Assembly (NCBI GenBank): GCA_035258565.1
Contig: DATFXF010000334.1
Coordinates: 1-11,472, forward strand
Direction of reading: 5' to 3'
Length of the DNA stretch: 11,472 nt
Source of the DNA: DATFXF01 sp035258565
Lineage (GTDB): Bacteria; Acidobacteriota; Terriglobia; Acidiferrales; UBA7541
The position numbers were made by a program, and so were the translations under genes. This document shows, one piece after another, positions 6,940 to 11,472 of this stretch. Position 1 is the first letter of the stretch. Each line of letters starts with the position of its first letter. The notes below the pieces were generated by a model that searched no databases, was not told the DNA's origin, and saw nothing but the letters and a program-made list of their open reading frames with translations.

Positions 6940-6979
6940 CCGGCTCAAGCGAATGGTTGATTCCGGGCCGGACTTTTTT
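6940..6979 (+). terminator. Intrinsic terminator of the PEGA-ATPase operon
   Basis: CCGGCTC (6940-6946) pairs with GGGCCGG (6965-6971) through seven base pairs including one G-U, with an 18-nt loop, followed after two bases by six Ts (6974-6979). It lies 9 nt after the stop of the small membrane protein. A second hairpin, CTTTGC (6983-6988) with GCAAAG (7005-7010) and an inner GGCG/CGCC stem, follows at once; it would serve the leftward TetR remnant but has no T-run on that strand. Confidence 0.65.
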
Positions 6980-7013
6980 GGTCTTTGCGGCGGCCTCGCC
7001 AGCGGCAAAGAGG

Positions 7014-7265
7014 TCAGTGACTGAGACAGAAAGAGAGGAAGGTAGCGAGAAGAGTGCGAATGTCAGCTTCTGTATAGGTTGAAGCAATACGCGAACTCCG
7101 CGCCAGCAACTGATCGCGCAGCAGGCCCTCGAGCGCACCCATCAGCCCGGACCGCAGCGCCTGCGGAGTCGGGTCGGGTCTAAGTTCACCCGAGGAAGCC
7201 AGCTCCTTAAGGATCTCGTCCAGCATTTTGACGAACTCTAGGAAGCCGGGGACCAGGACCACCAT
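7014..7265 (-). pseudogene. TetR-family regulator, C-terminal fragment only
   Basis: The minus-strand frame ending in TGA at 7014-7016 encodes a typical TetR ligand-domain end: GFLEFVKMLDEILKELASSG, then ELRPDPTPQALRSGLMGALE, LLRDQLLARSS and DIRTLLATFLSF. This is a family pattern (ELRPD..PQALR..LMGA.EGLLRDQLL) from many environmental bacteria. TetR proteins are about 190-220 residues, and the helix-turn-helix N-terminus is missing. The frame stays open to a GTG at 7352, but residues upstream of about 7265 are only the antisense of the small remnant on the other strand. The break falls near 7262-7300, where a 9-bp direct repeat lies. It cannot bind DNA as a TetR protein and is probably dead. 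Confidence 0.65.
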
Positions 7266-7295
7266 GTGCCCCTCTCCCCGGATCCGGTGCCCCTC
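7266..7295. repeat. 9-bp direct repeat at a double gene truncation
   Basis: GTGCCCCTC occurs at 7266-7274 and again at 7287-7295, separated by 12 bp that include most of the 10-bp palindrome CCGGATCCGG (7279-7288). The pair lies at the junction where two divergent gene remnants both lose their 5' ends. It could be a footprint of a departed element or the product of repeat-mediated deletion; neither is proven. Confidence 0.4.
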
Positions 7296-7306
7296 GAACA
7301 ACCATC

Positions 7307-7444
7307 GTGCAACTCGAAGCCGTAAAGAAGAACCTGAACACGGAGGCTGCACGCGACTTTGAAGGCCATCGCGCCAAGGCCATTGAGCATATCGAGCAGG
7401 CGCTCGCAGAGCTGCGGCTGGCGCTCAAGTCCGACGTGAAGTAG
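7307..7444 (+). pseudogene. Small helical protein, C-terminal fragment
   Basis: From a GTG at 7307 the frame gives 45 residues to TAG at 7442-7444: QLEAVKKNLNTEAARDFEGH, then RAKAIEHIEQALAELRLAL. This resembles the C-terminus of small secreted helical proteins of Acidobacteriota with the pattern AL.xLxxAxxxLxxAxxDxxGHRxKAIxLIxxAIxEV, which normally carry a signal peptide and a first helix. Those parts are missing here: upstream sequence reads as low-complexity proline/glycine residues back to a TGA at 7229-7231, and there is no ribosome binding site. It faces away from the TetR fragment, so one deletion could have removed both 5' ends. Expression as a short peptide is possible but unlikely. 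Confidence 0.5.
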
Positions 7445-7465
7445 AGGGTCGAGGGGACTCCTCAG

Positions 7466-7515
7466 GGCAGGCGGACCCTCCTGCCGATCATGGGGAGAAG
7501 GGGCCTGTCGGCCCC
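7466..7515. terminator. Hairpins between convergent ends (terminator region)
   Basis: GGCAGG (7466-7471) pairs with CCTGCC (7480-7485), and GGGGCC (7500-7505) pairs with GGCCCC (7510-7515) around a TGTC loop. Read leftward, the second extends to a 9-bp stem GAAGGGG..CC with a bulge of three Gs and starts about 6-10 nt after the DUF1800 stop (7526-7528). T-runs are short (TTCTTT rightward, TTCT leftward), so it may act as a modest bidirectional terminator. Confidence 0.45.
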
Positions 7516-7525
7516 CCCTTCTTTC

Positions 7526-9340
<1,815 letters not shown>

Positions 9341-9383
9341 GGTCTCTCGGGCCTCCGACTGCGTCCCGCAGCCGAGCCATCCA

Positions 9384-9412
9384 TTCATACATCTGACGAC
9401 TATCTATTTCAA
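9384..9412 (-). promoter_or_regulatory. Candidate promoter of the DUF1800 gene
   Basis: On the minus strand TTGAAA (9407-9412, five of six -35 bases) is followed by a 17-bp spacer and TATGAA (9384-9389, four of six -10 bases), preceded by TG. Transcription would start near 9377, leaving a leader of about 37 nt before the ATG at 9340. This placement decides the start codon, since the upstream ATG at 9388 would not be transcribed. Confidence 0.5.
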
Positions 9413-9651
9413 CCCGGCGTGGCCCTAAAAGTTTTGTGCATAGCACTCCGAGCGGCATGCGCCCCCTACCAGTCGGTGGTCGCCCCTGGTCCGATTGCGC
9501 TCAGAAAAGGGGTTAGCTACATTGGGTGCTACACCAGAAACGGTGCAGATGGCTTCTCGCAGTCATGGGAGGGAGATCCTGGGAGGCGGCAAGAGAGACC
9601 TTACCTTTCCTTCTACGCTCGAATCCATCCGAGCGAACCGGAGGAGGTGAC
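9413..9651. other. Upstream region of the rightward gene, with a hairpin before the Shine-Dalgarno site
   Basis: No gene is recognised here. CGCTCG (9616-9621) and CGAGCG (9630-9635) form a perfect 6-bp stem with an 8-nt loop, 6 nt before the strong ribosome binding site at 9642-9650. A weak promoter-like pair (TTGCGC, 17 bp, TACATT near 9497-9525) is possible but poor. Confidence 0.35.
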
Positions 9652-9735
9652 ATGGAGCGGCAGAGGAAGGCTGAGGTGAAGGGGATCGCGCGGGTTGGAT
9701 TTGGTGGATTCCCTCGACGTTCCTTGAGCAACTAA
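9652..9735 (+). CDS. 27-residue basic peptide ORF with extended consensus Shine-Dalgarno site (possible leader peptide)
   Basis: An ATG at 9652 opens 27 codons to TAA at 9733-9735. The preceding AGGAGGTGA (9642-9650) is a nine-base match to the anti-Shine-Dalgarno sequence of 16S rRNA, with 4 nt between GGAGG and the ATG. The peptide starts MERQRKAEVKGIARVGFGG and is strongly basic (eight Arg/Lys), with no membrane helix. It ends 26 nt before the ATG of the large membrane protein at 9762 in another frame, so it may be a leader or coupled upstream ORF. No family is recognised and no stalling motif (such as PP runs) is evident. A chance ORF remains possible, but the ribosome site is the strongest in the window. 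Confidence 0.45.
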   Translation: MERQRKAEVKGIARVGFGGFPRRSLSN

Positions 9736-9761
9736 AATTCACGCGTCCGCGCAGGAGGGCC

Positions 9762-11472
9762 ATGGCTACCGCCCCAGTTCTTACACTTCTCTTGTACGAT
9801 CTCATTGTCTTCCTCGGCGCCGTCTCCCGATTCCGGAAGGCATCCGAACGCTGGGACACCCCGTTACTCGGGGTGCTGTTCTTTTGTTCGGGAATGCCGG
9901 CCCTCGTTTACCAGATTGTGTGGCAGCGGGCTCTATTCTCCATTTATGGCGTCAACGCGGAGTCCGTGGCTGTCGTCGTGAGCGCGTTCATGCTCGGGTT
10001 GGGTCTCGGGAGTCTGGCAGGAGGTTGGCTATCCTCTCGCTTTCCCGCGCAAGCAATTGTTCTGTTCGGTGTCGCCGAACTGGGGGTTGCGTTATTTGGC
10101 TTGGGTTCCCTGCGCATTTTCCATTGGGCCGCCACCTACACTGAGGGCGCAAATCTGTCATCCACAGTTGTCTTCAGCCTCTTGCTTCTCATTGTCCCGA
10201 CGATGTTGATGGGCGCGACCTTGCCACTCCTGGTGGAACACCTCGTGCGTTTTTCCGGCCGGGTTGGGTATTCCGTGGCCACGCTCTACTTTGTGAACAC
10301 CTTTGGCTCCGCGGTAGCCTGCTATCTCTCGGCGAGCTTCCTGCTTCGTGACTTCGGCCAGTCTGGTTCGGTGATGATCGCAGCAGGCCTCAATACGCTT
10401 GTAGGTTCGACCGCTTTTCTGTTCGGACGCAGCAAGCGGAAAGAGTCTGGGGAAGCAGCGGTGAGTCGCCGGCCTGCTCAGAGAGCGGCAGAGCTTCGAC
10501 TCGCGGTCGCCATGTTGATCGCAGGGCTCTCCGGCTTTATCGCGCTCGGTTTTGAGATCACCTGGTTTAGGGTTTTCGTGCTGGCTTCGTCCGACCGCGC
10601 TCCTGCATTCGCCCTCTTGCTATCGACCTACCTCGCGGGCATCGCCGCCGGTTCCTACATCTCGGAAGAACTCACCGAGCAAAGGGATTCTGGGGCGGTG
10701 GTCGAAATCGTTGGCGTGTTGTTGCTCGTCGCTGGATCGGTCTCAGCTTACTTGCCGCCTCTCGTCGCGTTTCTCAAGTCGAAGGGCATACCGTTCCTGG
10801 TCGGCTCGCCGGCTTTCTTTCTGACCGCGGGGCTGCTGGGTTCGGTGCTGCCGCTGCTCTGTCAGCTTGCGGTTTCGGCCGTCGATAAGGCCGGAAGTCG
10901 CGTTAGTTTGATTTACCTGTCGAACATCCTGGGCTCGACTCTGGGGAGCCTCATCATTGGGTTCGTGCTGATGCACCACTTCGGGTTACGGCAGGTGTCC
11001 GTGTGGCTGGGAATGACTGCGGTGATAACGGGCGGCGCCGTTCTCCTCGTCCGTCAGCGCAAACTCCGCCAGGCACCAGCTTGGGCGCTAGCAATGATCC
11101 TGGCCGCTCTGGTGGCCGTGCCAGCGGCGTCATCGCTTTATCCCCGACTATTCGAGAGGCTGATCTTCGAGAGTGGCTCCGCGGGTGGGGTGCCTCTTGC
11201 CCATTTGGTAGAGAATCGAAACGGCGTTATCGCGGTCACGCAAAATGGCGCCGTTTTCGGAAATGGGGTCTATGATGGCTACTTTAATATCGATCCCATG
11301 AAGGACGTGAATCTTGTTGTGCGTGCTTACGCCTTGAGCGCCTTCCACGCTGCACCGAAGCGGATGTTGATGATTGGCCTCTCATCCGGTTCCTGGGGGC
11401 AGATTCTTGCCCATCATCCGCAGGTCGAATCCTTGGACATCATTGAGATCAATCCCGGGTACTTACACTTGG
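9762..11472 (+). CDS. Fused MFS-like membrane domain / spermidine-synthase-like protein (3' partial)
   Basis: The frame from ATG at 9762 stays open for 570 codons to the window edge, so the stop is off the window. AGGAGGG (9753-9759) precedes the ATG by only 2 nt, a short spacing, so a slightly later start is possible. Residues about 33-222 form a first helix bundle (SGMPALVYQIVWQRALF, VVVSAFMLGLGLGSLAGGWL, MGATLPLLVEHL), and about 245-455 a second (GFIALGFEITWFRVF, IYLSNILGSTLGSL), together like a 12-helix MFS fold. The spermidine-synthase-like domain begins about 480: YDGYFNID (504-511), then the nucleotide-binding MIGLSSGSWGQIL (537-549) and IIEINPGY (560-567). Catalytic-loop residues lie beyond the edge. 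Architecture differs from the genes at 1-1356 and 2220-4424. Substrate is unknown. Confidence 0.9.
   Translation, partial: MATAPVLTLLLYDLIVFLGAVSRFRKASERWDTPLLGVLFFCSGMPALVYQIVWQRALFSIYGVNAESVAVVVSAFMLGLGLGSLAGGWLSSRFPAQAIVLFGVAELGVALFGLGSLRIFHWAATYTEGANLSSTVVFSLLLLIVPTMLMGATLPLLVEHLVRFSGRVGYSVATLYFVNTFGSAVACYLSASFLLRDFGQSGSVMIAAGLNTLVGSTAFLFGRSKRKESGEAAVSRRPAQRAAELRLAVAMLIAGLSGFIALGFEITWFRVFVLASSDRAPAFALLLSTYLAGIAAGSYISEELTEQRDSGAVVEIVGVLLLVAGSVSAYLPPLVAFLKSKGIPFLVGSPAFFLTAGLLGSVLPLLCQLAVSAVDKAGSRVSLIYLSNILGSTLGSLIIGFVLMHHFGLRQVSVWLGMTAVITGGAVLLVRQRKLRQAPAWALAMILAALVAVPAASSLYPRLFERLIFESGSAGGVPLAHLVENRNGVIAVTQNGAVFGNGVYDGYFNIDPMKDVNLVVRAYALSAFHAAPKRMLMIGLSSGSWGQILAHHPQVESLDIIEINPGYLHL

Overview
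The window is a moderately GC-rich bacterial chromosome segment with no mobile-element, phage, CRISPR or rRNA/tRNA signature. Its gene content is a DUF1800 protein, several membrane-embedded spermidine-synthase-like proteins, a PEGA-domain protein, and a small membrane protein ending in a VWVN...YHCPGT...GYRP domain. That mix suggests an Acidobacteriota-like soil or environmental bacterium. This is inference from family content; no marker gene is present.

Layout from left to right. (1) 1-1356 (+) is the 3' part of a membrane protein in which a spermidine-synthase-like domain precedes a multi-helix membrane region; its start lies off the window. (2) 1357-2219 is a low-coding stretch between convergent genes. 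It holds interleaved inverted repeats, a well-supported 35-residue single-helix miniprotein on the minus strand, and two probable gene remnants (one resembling the end of an MmgE/PrpD enzyme, one resembling the first helices of a membrane spermidine-synthase-like protein). (3) 2220-4424 (-) is a complete 734-residue MFS-like/spermidine-synthase fusion. (4) 4425-4674 is a divergent regulatory region with a 16-bp dyad and a promoter wrapped in a 9-bp inverted repeat. (5) 4675-6930 (+) is a likely operon: an exported PEGA protein, a winged-helix/AAA+ ATPase and a small membrane protein, closed by an intrinsic terminator at 6940-6979. (6) 7014-7444 holds two divergent gene remnants, a TetR-type C-terminal domain (-) and the end of a small helical protein (+), both missing their 5' halves at one junction. 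(7) 7526-9340 (-) is a complete exported DUF1800 protein with its own promoter and terminator. (8) 9652-9735 (+) is a 27-codon ORF with an extended consensus Shine-Dalgarno sequence, followed closely by (9) 9762->11472 (+), a third MFS-like/spermidine-synthase fusion that is open to the end of the window.

The main theme is three membrane proteins with spermidine-synthase-like domains in about 11 kb, each built differently, plus a possible fourth relic. No gene for polyamine precursor synthesis is visible, so a polyamine role cannot be assumed. The second theme is the PEGA-ATPase-small-membrane-protein operon, which looks like a small envelope-linked unit of unknown function. Decayed gene ends at 1.7-2.2 kb and 7.0-7.4 kb suggest repeated deletion at gene boundaries.
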